Positions 24,914-34,347 of a DNA stretch of 64,000 nt are shown piece by piece; positions within the stretch are counted from its first letter, which is position 1, and each line of letters begins with the position of its first letter. This DNA comes from Sulfobacillus benefaciens (GTDB lineage Bacteria > Bacillota > Sulfobacillia > Sulfobacillales > Sulfobacillaceae): NCBI GenBank assembly GCA_003023695.1, contig PXYW01000004.1:14613-78612 (forward strand). The letters run 5' to 3'. The position numbers and the translations under genes are program-made. Below the pieces are notes generated by a model, which had not been told where the DNA came from, made no database searches, and saw only the letters and a list, made by a program, of their open reading frames with translations.

Positions 24914-27034
24914 CTATTCGACTGGAATTCCCCCATATTGGGCAAACCAGCGATCAATGCGGGCAAGACGATCGATGGCCCGTTTCGGCCGAGAGTCGGA
25001 CTCATGATGCTCTTTGGGATAAATCACCAATTCGGTCGGCACCCCGCGCTTCTTTAACGAGACATAGAGTTGCTCGGCTTGGCTTAAAGGGCAGCGCCAA
25101 TCCCATTCCCCTGCCGTAATAAGCAGGGGCGTATGGATATTGGCCAGACCACTGGCGGGCGATGTTTCGTAATACCGCTCCTGGTTTTGCCAAGGCACCC
25201 CCATATCGTCTTGCCACCACAAATGGCAATCATCCGTGCCAAAAGCGGACACATAATCAAATACGCCGTGCTCGGTTACTGCCGCCCGAAACCGATCGGT
25301 GTGCCCGACCGCCCAGTTGGTCATAATGCCACCCATGGAAAATCCGGTGATATAAAGTCGCTCCGGATCTACCCATCCCTGGGCAATAACATAATCGACA
25401 CCGCACATCACATCATCATGTTCCCGTGGGCCCCAGGAACCTTGAATGGATTGGCAAAACGCTTCGCCGTAAGAAGTAGAGCCGCGATAATTAACCAATA
25501 ATACCAAATACCCGCGCCCGGCCCAGTATTGCGTTTCAAATTCAAACTCTGGCGCCTCATAGGACATTGGACCCCCATGGATTGACACCAATAAGGGGGG
25601 CCGCGACGTTCCCGGCTCAAAATCGGGAGGAGTTAATATGAGCGCCTCAATAGGCTCGCCTTCATGATTGGCATATTGAATCCATTGGAACCTGCCCAGT
25701 TGCCTATTAGAAAGCCACTCAGCAGAGCCACGCGAAAGACGCGGACCCAGTGCCCCATCATCCAACCGAAAGACTTCGGGTCCAGTATCGGGGAACCCCA
25801 TTAACAACACGACTTCAGAAGATTGGGCATCAAAACCATACACAGTCCCGGTGCGTTCCTGAGGCTGCACTGCGCGCCACAGTCCATTGCTATCAAAGGA
25901 TACCAATTTAGCTTGCCCGAGCATCGACGCCACCGTCAATATCTGATCCCTCTCGGTCCAAATTACGGGTCCATCAATAGTCCCCGTGAAATCTTTAGAA
26001 ACCATCTCCATCGGGGATCGCTTCAAAGGTGTGGGGTATACCCGGGCGTTGGCTACCGGATCCCCTGAAAACACATCTGGCACTACCCCGCCGATTTGTG
26101 ACCATCCTTGGCCAATATTCGCTGGGAATTCACCATCCGGTAACGCATCCGCCAGTGCAATTTTCCAAAGCCTCGTGAGGACATACTGGTTTTCCGGCGC
26201 TTCAGAGGAGATAAATGCCACCGACCGTCCATCCGGAGAAAACGTAGGGTGTTGTGCGTCAACATCTCCCTGAGTTAAACGCCGCACGGTATTGCCATCG
26301 GGCGAGATGAGCCACAGATCCACTCTTCGGTTATTGTCCGGATCTCCCGTCCGGTTGGACTGAAACAATATCCAGCTTCCGTCGGGCGACCACTGAGGAT
26401 TCATCTCACTGGCCTCTCCCTGTGTAAGTTGCCGAACGGACCGTGACTTTACGTCCACCACAAAAAGATGACTTTTGACATCGTCCAAGTAGCCCTCACC
26501 ATCATATTTGTGCTGAACTCGGTCCAGCACTAAAGGCCCTGGACTTTTCTTATCCCTTATGGACTTCAAGTAATTGGCCTGCTGCGGTGTCGGATCCCGT
26601 CCCGAAAATACCAGACGTGTCCCATCGGGGGACCAACTGAAAGATTGAACCCCTTCGGAGCGATGGGTAATTTGGCGCGGTTCCCCACCCCAAAGCAAGT
26701 CATAAACCCAAATTTGGTCAACGGGTTCTAGAGGTTCTTCCCCCTCTTTTGTTGGTTCCTTTAGCTCCAACTCGTTTCCCCGTTTGGACAAGATAGCCAG
26801 GTACCGACCATCCGGAGACCACCGGATATGATGATCCTGGACCATCTGGCGGCTAATCCGATAGGGTTCGGTACTGCCATCGGTCAACGTCATCCATAGA
26901 TTGGAAGAATAATCATTATCCTCTTTAATTGCCTCTGTTTGAACATATGCCAACCTCTTGCCGTCCGGGGACAACCGCACTTCTTTTACAGGGGTTAACA
27001 AATAAAAGTCGTCAAGCATCAAAGTATGAGCCAT
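24914..27034 (-). CDS. S9 family peptidase (acylaminoacyl-peptidase / prolyl-oligopeptidase type)
   Basis: 706 residues. N-terminal beta-propeller with several TolB-like repeats of the form WSPDG/FSPDGR up to about residue 420, then an alpha/beta-hydrolase domain. Catalytic residues: nucleophile Ser in ITGFSMGGIMTNW, Asp in AGEWDWRCPLSQAEQLY and His in YPKEHHESD. No signal peptide, so cytosolic breakdown of peptides is likely. ATG 27034 preferred over TTG 27037 because GAGGG then has a workable spacing. It could process peptides brought in by the transporter that uses the neighbouring binding protein. Confidence 0.9.
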   Translation of the reverse strand: MAHTLMLDDFYLLTPVKEVRLSPDGKRLAYVQTEAIKEDNDYSSNLWMTLTDGSTEPYRISRQMVQDHHIRWSPDGRYLAILSKRGNELELKEPTKEGEEPLEPVDQIWVYDLLWGGEPRQITHRSEGVQSFSWSPDGTRLVFSGRDPTPQQANYLKSIRDKKSPGPLVLDRVQHKYDGEGYLDDVKSHLFVVDVKSRSVRQLTQGEASEMNPQWSPDGSWILFQSNRTGDPDNNRRVDLWLISPDGNTVRRLTQGDVDAQHPTFSPDGRSVAFISSEAPENQYVLTRLWKIALADALPDGEFPANIGQGWSQIGGVVPDVFSGDPVANARVYPTPLKRSPMEMVSKDFTGTIDGPVIWTERDQILTVASMLGQAKLVSFDSNGLWRAVQPQERTGTVYGFDAQSSEVVLLMGFPDTGPEVFRLDDGALGPRLSRGSAEWLSNRQLGRFQWIQYANHEGEPIEALILTPPDFEPGTSRPPLLVSIHGGPMSYEAPEFEFETQYWAGRGYLVLLVNYRGSTSYGEAFCQSIQGSWGPREHDDVMCGVDYVIAQGWVDPERLYITGFSMGGIMTNWAVGHTDRFRAAVTEHGVFDYVSAFGTDDCHLWWQDDMGVPWQNQERYYETSPASGLANIHTPLLITAGEWDWRCPLSQAEQLYVSLKKRGVPTELVIYPKEHHESDSRPKRAIDRLARIDRWFAQYGGIPVE

Positions 27035-27091
27035 CAAATCCCTCTTTTCCGATGCATTCGCTATTGATCAATCATTGCGGGAGTCCCAGTG

Positions 27092-28270
27092 TTACAGCGC
27101 ATTGGTGCCAGTCTGCCGTCCTTGGGGCACGTGATGGCCAATTAAGACCGCAGCGGTTAACCCTAATCCTCCCATTAAAAACCATAAGCCAAGTTTTCCC
27201 CACCCGGACAGAATAAGGCCACCCAAGACTGGTCCAATTACCATACCCATCGCGTTAAAAAAGCTGCCTGCCCCTTGATATCGAGCCCCAAATCCTTTCG
27301 GAGCCTGTTCGGCGTACTCTCCCGGCGGCAATGGCTCGTACACCAATTCTCCCATAGTAACCACCAAAAACGCCACCACAATCATGGTTACTTCTGCCGA
27401 AATTCCTAAAACAATCATTGCCACCGCATATAATATAGCACCTAGCCCCATCCAAAAGCGGCGGCTTCGATGCTGTAGCAAGTAGGATACTGGCCATTGT
27501 AAAACGGCTATCAATGCGCCGTTCATAGCCCATAAAAGACCATACCAACGCAACACTGACAATGTATGACCCATTTCCATCGGAAAAGTCGAGGCCAACT
27601 GACTATAAATCACGCCAATTAATGTGCCTCCTAAGGCTAGCGACCAAAATCCTGACTGCTTCCACGGCGGCAAGTACAACCATTGACGCCAAACTTTCCC
27701 TGTAAAAAGCCGCACCTTGGGTCCAATCCTGCGCCCCAAACCGCTTGGCATGGCAAGTGCCAATACCAAACTGCTAGCCAAAAGACAACTGCCGTCAATC
27801 CAAAAAATCAGGGAAAAATGATTAAGCGCCAGCGGCAGTCCCGCCAGTGGACCTATAATGAGTCCCGCATTATAAGCCAATATCAACAAGCTAAGCGCCT
27901 GGGTTCGACGCTTGGAAGTGCCCTTCATCGTCATCGCATGGAGCATCGCAGGATAAGCCACGCCAGTCATCGTTAAGGCTAATCCATAAGCAATAACCCA
28001 CACCCAAGCCCTATGGGCCATAGGAGCCATGATAATAGATACCCCGGATATCGCATACGCCATCACTGCAACCAATTTGGGACCGAATCGGTCTGTCAAA
28101 TATCCTGCCGGCAGTTGACCTAATACATACCCAATTCCTGCGATACCCATAAAAATCCCGGCAGATGCCATGGGCAAATGAAGATTTCGCGTGAGATAAA
28201 AAGCGACGAATGGATATAAAAACCCATCGCCGAGAGCGTACAAGAATTGGCCTATCGCTAGACCCCACAT
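27092..28270 (-). CDS. MFS transporter
   Basis: 392 residues with 12 predicted transmembrane helices. MFS signature between helices 2 and 3 reads GQLPAGYLTDRFGPKLV, and the helix 4-5 region follows family pattern (AYPAMLHAMTMKGTSKRRTQALSL). Resembles drug/sugar efflux-type MFS, but the substrate cannot be told. Same direction as the peptidase downstream, with a 54-base gap; the stretch 28271-28514 upstream has no gene I can see. Confidence 0.85.
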   Translation of the reverse strand: MWGLAIGQFLYALGDGFLYPFVAFYLTRNLHLPMASAGIFMGIAGIGYVLGQLPAGYLTDRFGPKLVAVMAYAISGVSIIMAPMAHRAWVWVIAYGLALTMTGVAYPAMLHAMTMKGTSKRRTQALSLLILAYNAGLIIGPLAGLPLALNHFSLIFWIDGSCLLASSLVLALAMPSGLGRRIGPKVRLFTGKVWRQWLYLPPWKQSGFWSLALGGTLIGVIYSQLASTFPMEMGHTLSVLRWYGLLWAMNGALIAVLQWPVSYLLQHRSRRFWMGLGAILYAVAMIVLGISAEVTMIVVAFLVVTMGELVYEPLPPGEYAEQAPKGFGARYQGAGSFFNAMGMVIGPVLGGLILSGWGKLGLWFLMGGLGLTAAVLIGHHVPQGRQTGTNAL

Positions 28271-28514
28271 GATATCACTACTCCAAACCTATCACCATCC
28301 TCATCGAGGATTGCTTTTGGTACCGACCCTGGTTGCGGTGGGTACACTACAAGCGTAGACCTTTGGGGCGATGTCCCGCAATCAAGGAAAATCCTGAATT
28401 TTCATCGGGGATTGCAACGGTTAGGCGCCATTGCAGAGGCTATGAAACCGCCCCTAGAATAACGCCCAATTAATTGCATTTGCTTCATTTTGGAGGGTAC
28501 TTTGCCAAAATTGA

Positions 28515-30809
28515 TTAGGTTCTAGGCTTTAACACAAACCAAGACTGGGTATCCATGCCGGGCCCTATCGAATAGTAGCGCCCGGTCAAATAGGGGTTCA
28601 AAAGATTATCATATTGGGGTGATAAGGGATGGCCCGATTGCCCGGTGAGGTGAACCGCAACACTGTCGCTCGGGTGCGCCGGCACCATAATTTGGCGGTA
28701 ACTTGGCATAAAAGCAACCATCCTTGGCCATGGCAATTGAGGATCCAAAGCAAACGCTGCTTGCCGTGGAGTGTAGAGATCGCCAGCCATTGGCAAAGCA
28801 CGACGGCCAAATAGCGGTTTTAATAATTTGACCTGATTAAATGGATGAAATGCCTCGGCTTGATGGGCCTTTCCCCAAGTCCATTGGGACACTTCAGATC
28901 CAAACGCCCGGCTGCCGGATTTGGTGGCATCTTCTATAGCTTGACCTAAATCGATCTGGTCCCAAAGTTTAAGCACCAAAGGTCCAATCCGTTCGCCGAG
29001 CAATCCCCACAAGCGTTCAGGAAACGGATGAGTGCCAGGTAGAGATGGTTCCACATCATGGAAAAATGGCTTGTCTAAAACCTTTTTTAACGAATCTGGC
29101 AAAGCGGAAACCATGAATAAATAGAGCATTGTAGGGACACTAGTGTCGGGCGTAACCTGTCCATCAAAAGATTTGAGGCGATTTCTCCACTCATCCGGAA
29201 GGCTGTCCCATTGCAAAAGTTTTTGCGCAACGCGATAGAGCGGATCAGAGTAGACATCTGCTTGAATCTTAGCGAAACTATCACGATCATGCAACGCATT
29301 GGCTTGAATTAGAGATTCGATACGGGCCGCACGATATCCTAAACTATAGCGGCCAAAAATGTAGAGATCCGATGTTTGGCCTACAACAGGGTTATTAGCG
29401 GAAATTGCGTAGCCCTGGGGAGGATCAAAAAGTCGGGGCATCTGACTCCAATCCACTGTGCCTGTCCACTCGGTTGCCCGTGTGTTGCCATTGGCACATC
29501 CAAGATGAGGCCCCCCATTGCGTGTAGGAATTTGCCCGGCACAAAGATAGCCTATATGGCCGTTACGATCCGCATAGACAAAGTTCTGCGCAGGAACCCA
29601 CCACTCGGCCAGAGCACTGACAAAAGTCTCCCAGTCATGAGCCTGATTTAATCCCATGATGGCCTGCATCATAGGAAGCGCTTGAAACCCAGTCCACCCT
29701 AGAGCAATCATGGTTCCGTCCGGCTCTTGGTGGATAACAGGCCCAACGTGTGAGTCGTAACACGTCAATGTTTGATCCGGCTTTCCCCGTACCTTCATGA
29801 CCTCCTGACGAATCGTCAGCTCACCAGTTTGGTCATCTAGCGGGTAGCTCAAACCATCCGGGTTCATGTGAATGCGATATAAATCTTGGACATCAGGATC
29901 CACATTGGTAACGCCCCAAGCAATATCCCGATTTTGTCCGATAACAATCCCAGGAGCCCCAGGCAAACTCACCCCGAATGCCGCAAGACTACCGCCTTCC
30001 ACAAACATTTCATACCATATCGACGGCAGTTGAGGCATAAGGTGCGGATCATTTGCCAACAAGGGAGTCCCATCTTTGGTATGCGCTCCGTCAACCACCC
30101 AGTTGTTGGACCCTACCCCGATGCTTCCCCAAGCCAAGGGTTGCCCTGTGCCGGGGATTATCGTCAGATTGGGAGCGTCCGGTAACGAACCAAATAACCA
30201 CTCTTGAATCTCGGTCAATTCTTGTACCTGATCATACCCCCACTTGGCAGTCCAAATGGTATTAAGCGTCCAGGCTAATTGATAGACCAAAAGATTGCTG
30301 TCGTCCAGGGTCCATGGAAGCAAGGGTTGCTTAAGAAAGCGATATTCGGGAGGCAGGGGAATTTGGGAAAATGCCAGATTAACACCATTGATATAGCACT
30401 CTGCGTACTGCCTTGTGCTCTCGGACCAGGTCTCCGGCGCTTCTTTTGCCCAACGCATTAAATTCAAACGCCGCATGAATCGATCATACGGCAAAGCACT
30501 TTCGCCCAACAGCTCTGCCAGTCTGCCTGCGGGCAACCTGCGCGACAAATCCATTTGAAAAGCGCGTTCCCGTCCATGAAGATATCCCTGGGTAAACAGC
30601 GCATCACGCATAGTAGCTGCTTGAATGTGGGGAACGCCCACGGTATCCCATCGCACTTCCACAGGTTGGGTCAGTCCCTGTTCTACTATCACTTCGCGGG
30701 ACATTCGAGGAGGGGATTTCAAAACGCCTAGCCACCGAAACAATCGACTGGCACGGCGAAATCCTGGCAAACGGAAGTCTCTTCCGTCGCTGGACACCTG
30801 ATCCATCAT
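28515..30809 (-). CDS. Penicillin acylase family (S45, Ntn-hydrolase) amidase
   Basis: 764 residues. The autoproteolysis/catalytic Ser is in GVGSNNWVVDGAHTKDG near residue 230, preceded by a WGSIG spacer end and followed by PLLANDPHLMPQLPSIWYE, all typical of penicillin G/AHL acylases. N-terminal part (VRWDTVGVPHIQAATMRDALFTQGYLHGRERAFQMD) forms the alpha chain. No signal peptide is evident, whereas many family members are exported, so it may act in the cytoplasm. It would cleave an acyl-amide such as an N-acyl amino acid, a homoserine lactone or a lactam; which one is not decidable. Confidence 0.9.
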   Translation of the reverse strand: MMDQVSSDGRDFRLPGFRRASRLFRWLGVLKSPPRMSREVIVEQGLTQPVEVRWDTVGVPHIQAATMRDALFTQGYLHGRERAFQMDLSRRLPAGRLAELLGESALPYDRFMRRLNLMRWAKEAPETWSESTRQYAECYINGVNLAFSQIPLPPEYRFLKQPLLPWTLDDSNLLVYQLAWTLNTIWTAKWGYDQVQELTEIQEWLFGSLPDAPNLTIIPGTGQPLAWGSIGVGSNNWVVDGAHTKDGTPLLANDPHLMPQLPSIWYEMFVEGGSLAAFGVSLPGAPGIVIGQNRDIAWGVTNVDPDVQDLYRIHMNPDGLSYPLDDQTGELTIRQEVMKVRGKPDQTLTCYDSHVGPVIHQEPDGTMIALGWTGFQALPMMQAIMGLNQAHDWETFVSALAEWWVPAQNFVYADRNGHIGYLCAGQIPTRNGGPHLGCANGNTRATEWTGTVDWSQMPRLFDPPQGYAISANNPVVGQTSDLYIFGRYSLGYRAARIESLIQANALHDRDSFAKIQADVYSDPLYRVAQKLLQWDSLPDEWRNRLKSFDGQVTPDTSVPTMLYLFMVSALPDSLKKVLDKPFFHDVEPSLPGTHPFPERLWGLLGERIGPLVLKLWDQIDLGQAIEDATKSGSRAFGSEVSQWTWGKAHQAEAFHPFNQVKLLKPLFGRRALPMAGDLYTPRQAAFALDPQLPWPRMVAFMPSYRQIMVPAHPSDSVAVHLTGQSGHPLSPQYDNLLNPYLTGRYYSIGPGMDTQSWFVLKPRT

Positions 30810-30936
30810 TCATCCCCACTCCTATGACCATTAAACGTATTAAAAACAGTGTACAATTCCCTATGGTTATTGACTAGATATTTAGGAGTATTGGCTTTGG
30901 TATTCATCGAGCGGATTATCAAGCGCCCGCCATAGT

Positions 30937-31698
30937 CTAATTTAAAAAATCTGGTTCTTCTCGAACAATCATTTCCCATAGCGGGTGAAAACTAAACCAT
31001 CCTGCTAAAGCATTACCAATCTGATCATGTGTTAATTGTGCATAAGCTGGGTCAATCAACCGCGGGGTGCCTGCAGCCTCGGCCGCAAGCTGAGCTTGAC
31101 AAGTCCGTTCCATGGTAATGAACCAAAATGCAGCTTCCTCAACACTGTGTCCTACGGTGAGCAATCCGTGATTTTGCAAAATGATGGCTTTCATCGGTCC
31201 CAGTGTTTTCGCTATGCGCCGGCCTTCCTCCGGATCCAACACCACCCCTGTATAATCACGCATCAAAGCATGGTCGTTGTAGAAAATGCACGCGTCTTGG
31301 GTTATGGGATCTAGGTGGCGTCCTAGGCTGGACCAGGCCTTACCATAAATCGAATGGCTATGAGCCGCAGCAATTACGTCCGGTCGCGCTTCATGAACCG
31401 CGGAGTGAATAGCAAACGCTGCTGCATTTACCATACCTTCACCTTGCACCACCTGACCCTCACTATTGACCAAAATTAAATCCGATGCCCGAATAGAGCC
31501 AAAATATTTTCCAAACGGGTTAACCCAAAAGTGGTCAAGTAATTCGGGATCGCGAGCCGTGATATGTCCGGCCACGCCTTCATCAAATCCCCATCTGGCA
31601 AATAGGCGAAATGCTCCAGCCAGACGCTCCTTGCGATATTGCCTTGCTTCGTCTAGCGACTTAAAATGGGGTGGTGTTACTGGGGCTTGCAATTCCAT
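30937..31698 (-). CDS. Class II aldolase/adducin family protein
   Basis: 253 residues. Metal-binding His in AAAHSHSIYGKAWS and ILQNHGLLTVGHSVEEA, plus GHITARDPE and FWVNPFGKYFG, are diagnostic for the L-fuculose/L-ribulose-phosphate aldolase fold, in the larger subgroup that lacks a proven sugar-phosphate substrate. The ATG at 31698 is chosen because AGGAGG lies 8 bases upstream; the open frame continues 52 codons further with no ribosome site. Transcribed alone. Confidence 0.85.
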   Translation of the reverse strand: MELQAPVTPPHFKSLDEARQYRKERLAGAFRLFARWGFDEGVAGHITARDPELLDHFWVNPFGKYFGSIRASDLILVNSEGQVVQGEGMVNAAAFAIHSAVHEARPDVIAAAHSHSIYGKAWSSLGRHLDPITQDACIFYNDHALMRDYTGVVLDPEEGRRIAKTLGPMKAIILQNHGLLTVGHSVEEAAFWFITMERTCQAQLAAEAAGTPRLIDPAYAQLTHDQIGNALAGWFSFHPLWEMIVREEPDFLN

Positions 31699-31922
31699 AC
31701 CCTGTCCTCCTTCAAGATGACATGTATTGCCAGTCGAAAATATTTTGCATTCACCATCCCATATCGTTAATCTTTTTGTCAAGCAAGTGTTTTCCCATAT
31801 TATGCCATATCCCTTTAGGTGAGTTAGAACCGCCCTTGGAAAACCATCAGCCAAAACCGCATCGGAATCGGGTATCCTAATATAATCAAGAAGTGACCGA
31901 ATAGCAGGGCGGTGATGGTTTT

Positions 31923-32618
31923 ATGGCAGAGCGTATTGATAAAAATCCGTGGGAAGTTCTGGGAATTGCGCCAACGTATGACAAAGAGGCCATTCGCCAA
32001 GCTTACCTCAGTGCTGTTCGCCGCCATCACCCTGACCAATTTCAACGCGACGCGGCACAGTTTCACCAGCATGAAGAAGCGATGAAGGATATCAACCGTG
32101 CCTACCAGTTGATTCTGGCCGGCAAGGCCCCAGAACCCCATAATGAGACTACGCCGCCACCGACCGGGACGCCAGGCCAGACTTATAAGGCCCCGCCCCG
32201 AAATGATGCGCCGCCCCCAATTTTTTGTCCGCGGCATCATCAGACTGCGTGGAGAAGATGCCAAGTCTGCCAAACCCCACTATGCACCGAGTGCATAGGT
32301 TTTTATACGTCACTATGCGCGAAACATTACCGTAAAAGCGCACTCAAGAGATATCGCAATCGGGTGGTACGTGAATGGGTTCCCCTAATTATAGGGGTCG
32401 CTGTGTTGAGAGAAGTAGGTCTAGGGTCGGCTGTTCTGCTTTGGGGCGTTCTTGGCTACTTGGCTCTGTTAGGATTAGGCTGGTTGCGGCGAAAACGTTG
32501 GATGGGTTGTCTAGCCCTGCTATTTTTTCCATACAGCTTAGTATTAGCGGGTCTTTACAGCCTTTATGAAGGACTGAGTCAATGGAATAAGTTTGCAATG
32601 GAATCTAAACATCTCTGA
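31923..32618 (+). CDS. Membrane-anchored J-domain protein with B-box-like zinc finger
   Basis: 231 residues. Residues about 8-70 are a J domain (NPWEVLGIAPTYDKEAIRQAY with the HPD motif in RRHHPDQF) that would stimulate DnaK. A Pro-rich linker follows, then a zinc-finger-like module about residues 100-137 (CPRHH, CQVC, CTEC, CAKH), close to a B-box spacing. The last 90 residues hold three hydrophobic segments, so the J domain should sit on the cytoplasmic side of the membrane. No Gly/Phe region or DnaJ cysteine repeats, so it is not DnaJ itself. Client unknown. Divergent from the class II aldolase gene. Confidence 0.8.
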   Translation: MAERIDKNPWEVLGIAPTYDKEAIRQAYLSAVRRHHPDQFQRDAAQFHQHEEAMKDINRAYQLILAGKAPEPHNETTPPPTGTPGQTYKAPPRNDAPPPIFCPRHHQTAWRRCQVCQTPLCTECIGFYTSLCAKHYRKSALKRYRNRVVREWVPLIIGVAVLREVGLGSAVLLWGVLGYLALLGLGWLRRKRWMGCLALLFFPYSLVLAGLYSLYEGLSQWNKFAMESKHL

Positions 32619-32964
32619 GAGAACATCCTTTCGGTTCTAGCGGACCGGCAGGATACGATATACTGATGGTGCTTCGGATGAGGTAGATCATGTCTAAGAG
32701 TGGGTCAACATTGTTGCTTTCACCATAACATCAAATAGCCAGGCCATTTACCATTCGGCGATGAGTAGCAGGTAGTGTGGTTCAGAATAGGATAACGGAA
32801 AACGAATCAGGTACAATATGAGTGATGTCGTTCGCAAATGTGTCATGGTACGCGATGAGCCCCACCCAAAGCAAAAGGTCAATCGGCCACGAGAAGTCGA
32901 TCCATCCATTAACACGTTAATTGGAGAAATGGCGTTTCGGTCCTTAGTGTCAGGAGGTTTGACG
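32619..32964. other. Non-coding stretch upstream of a small basic protein
   Basis: About 345 bases. I see one -10-like TACAAT (about 32812) followed by an open frame that runs in phase into the small protein at 32965 but has no ribosome site of its own. Nothing else identifiable. Confidence 0.35.
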
Positions 32965-33156
32965 ATGTTTCGAAATACCGTGCCTCATTGGGCCAGACGG
33001 CGTCGTTCATCATCCACACCCGCCCCCCGATCCTTTTCTGTATCGTGGTCAGACGGTCGACAACTTTGGCCCTGGGAAGAAGAACCCGCAGCGGCCCCCA
33101 GGCCCGAGCTCAAAACACGTGTCCAGAGGCGGCGGGAAAAAAATCAACGGCGTTGA
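32965..33156 (+). CDS. Small basic hypothetical protein
   Basis: 63 residues starting MFRNTVPHWARRRRSSS, Pro/Ser-rich in the middle, with an acidic-aromatic patch (QLWPWEEEP) and a very basic tail (RVQRRREKNQRR). I do not recognise it. The call rests on a perfect AGGAGG 7 bases before ATG 32965 and a strong terminator just after the stop, which make it a monocistronic unit. The basic ends suggest nucleic-acid or membrane-surface binding, but that is a guess. A longer in-phase reading from 32818 is possible but less supported. Confidence 0.6.
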   Translation: MFRNTVPHWARRRRSSSTPAPRSFSVSWSDGRQLWPWEEEPAAAPRPELKTRVQRRREKNQRR

Positions 33157-33164
33157 ATCACCAG

Positions 33165-33198
33165 TGCCCGCCCATTTCATCAAAACTATGGGCGGGCA
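33165..33198 (+). terminator. Terminator after the small basic protein
   Basis: TGCCCGCCCAT (33165-33175) pairs perfectly with ATGGGCGGGCA (33188-33198), 11 bp with a 12-base loop, then TTTGTC. Confidence 0.75.
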
Positions 33199-33337
33199 TT
33201 TGTCGGTACTCCGGCTGCTTAGGCGATTGCCTTTCGTCAACTCGCAAAACTCACCCGAGCTCGACAAAGTCAACGGATGATGAGAATAGGCGCATGGCAA
33301 TGACGGGAAATTGACGGCCAAACTTGGGAGGATATCC

Positions 33338-33925
33338 ATGCGCAAGGGACTAATAGGATTCGCGGCGACTTTAGTGATTTTCGGAGGATGGCTTTTATTA
33401 GACGGTGCGGGTCTATTTCTGCCATCCGCGGGTACGCCACTGACGATCGGCAACCCTGCGCAAGAACAATCCCATTGGACGGTAGAGGAGGAGACGGCGA
33501 CCTCGGGTCCGTGGCAGGGGATGCTTCAAATGCGCTACAAACCCATTGCACCTCTTGTTCGCAATCATCACTCGCAATCGCAATTTGATGTGGTGTGGTC
33601 CGAGCAACTTCAGTACCATGGACTGTTTCCCCCCACATTGCTACAGTGGCCCGAAGATATAACGTGGCCCAAAGGCATCGCTGGCGGGGGAACTCAAGGC
33701 ACACCCATCCAACCCATGAGGTTGCGCCTTGGGACGTTTCTCTACGCGAACACCCTAACGAAGTACCCCGATATGCTCATATCCCTGACCCAACTCCAAA
33801 CGGCGTTTGATTCGGTAAAATATGACATTGTGTGGCGAGGATTCACGGTGTTGCCGCCCACGCGGCTATGGTCTGTTGGACCCGTTCATACCCGCAGTGT
33901 AACGTTAAAAACCTCGTTGCGTTAA
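33338..33925 (+). CDS. Hypothetical single-pass membrane protein
   Basis: 195 residues. Begins MRKGLIGFAATLVIFGGWLL, a signal anchor with no clear lipobox or cleavage site, then a soluble domain with many Trp/Pro (SHWTVEEETATSGPW, LQWPEDITWPKG, DIVWRGFTVLPPTRLW) that should face outside. ATG 33338 has GGGAGG 8 bases before it. No family recognised. A decayed second gene follows 12 bases later, whose start also encodes a short signal-like helix, so this may have been a two-gene unit. Confidence 0.65.
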   Translation: MRKGLIGFAATLVIFGGWLLLDGAGLFLPSAGTPLTIGNPAQEQSHWTVEEETATSGPWQGMLQMRYKPIAPLVRNHHSQSQFDVVWSEQLQYHGLFPPTLLQWPEDITWPKGIAGGGTQGTPIQPMRLRLGTFLYANTLTKYPDMLISLTQLQTAFDSVKYDIVWRGFTVLPPTRLWSVGPVHTRSVTLKTSLR

Positions 33926-33937
33926 ACGGAAGGACTA

Positions 33938-34188
33938 GTGAGGAAAATATGGATTGCTTTGAGCGTCATTGCGGCGGTTGCACTATGAAACTGAGTCTCC
34001 CTCTGGGATCCTAACTCATTTCTCTTGGGCTGCTACATCCGAAACGGGTAAGATAGCACCGTATTGCCACCGCCTCGGACCATCGTGATTATGGTGCCAC
34101 ATGGATCAAGGCCGCCGATAACGACTCGTTTTTTTCTATTATGTATGACGACGCTGGCGAAATGAATGCCGTAGTTTTAAGGTATTAG
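33938..34188 (+). pseudogene. Decayed secreted-protein gene
   Basis: GTG at 33938, with GGAAGGA upstream, begins VRKIWIALSVIAAVAL, a signal-peptide-like stretch, then hits TGA at 33986. Coding-like text continues in shifted frames (THFSWAATSETGK near 34013, then ATWIKAADNDSFFSIMYDDA up to TAG at 34186). The sequence reads as one small secreted protein broken by at least one stop and one frameshift. No family recognised. Confidence 0.4.
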
Positions 34189-34347
34189 CATGCCACGCTT
34201 GTAAAGAGTATGCGCCTCATGTCCGTTGACGGTGAATTGATCACTGGTGAGGGTAACACCGCTTCTAACAATTTGCGGCTTTTCGAATGCAACAAGTTTT
34301 CGATTCATGCCTCAATGGATAATTACGGGAAAACTTATTGGAAACTG

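Noticed and set aside
28271-28514. Possible repeat GCAATCC(C/T)CGATGA upstream of the MFS gene
   Set aside because: Two short imperfect copies only; not a CRISPR or other array.
32818-32964. N-terminal extension of the small basic protein
   Set aside because: In phase, but no ribosome site, while AGGAGG directly precedes ATG 32965.
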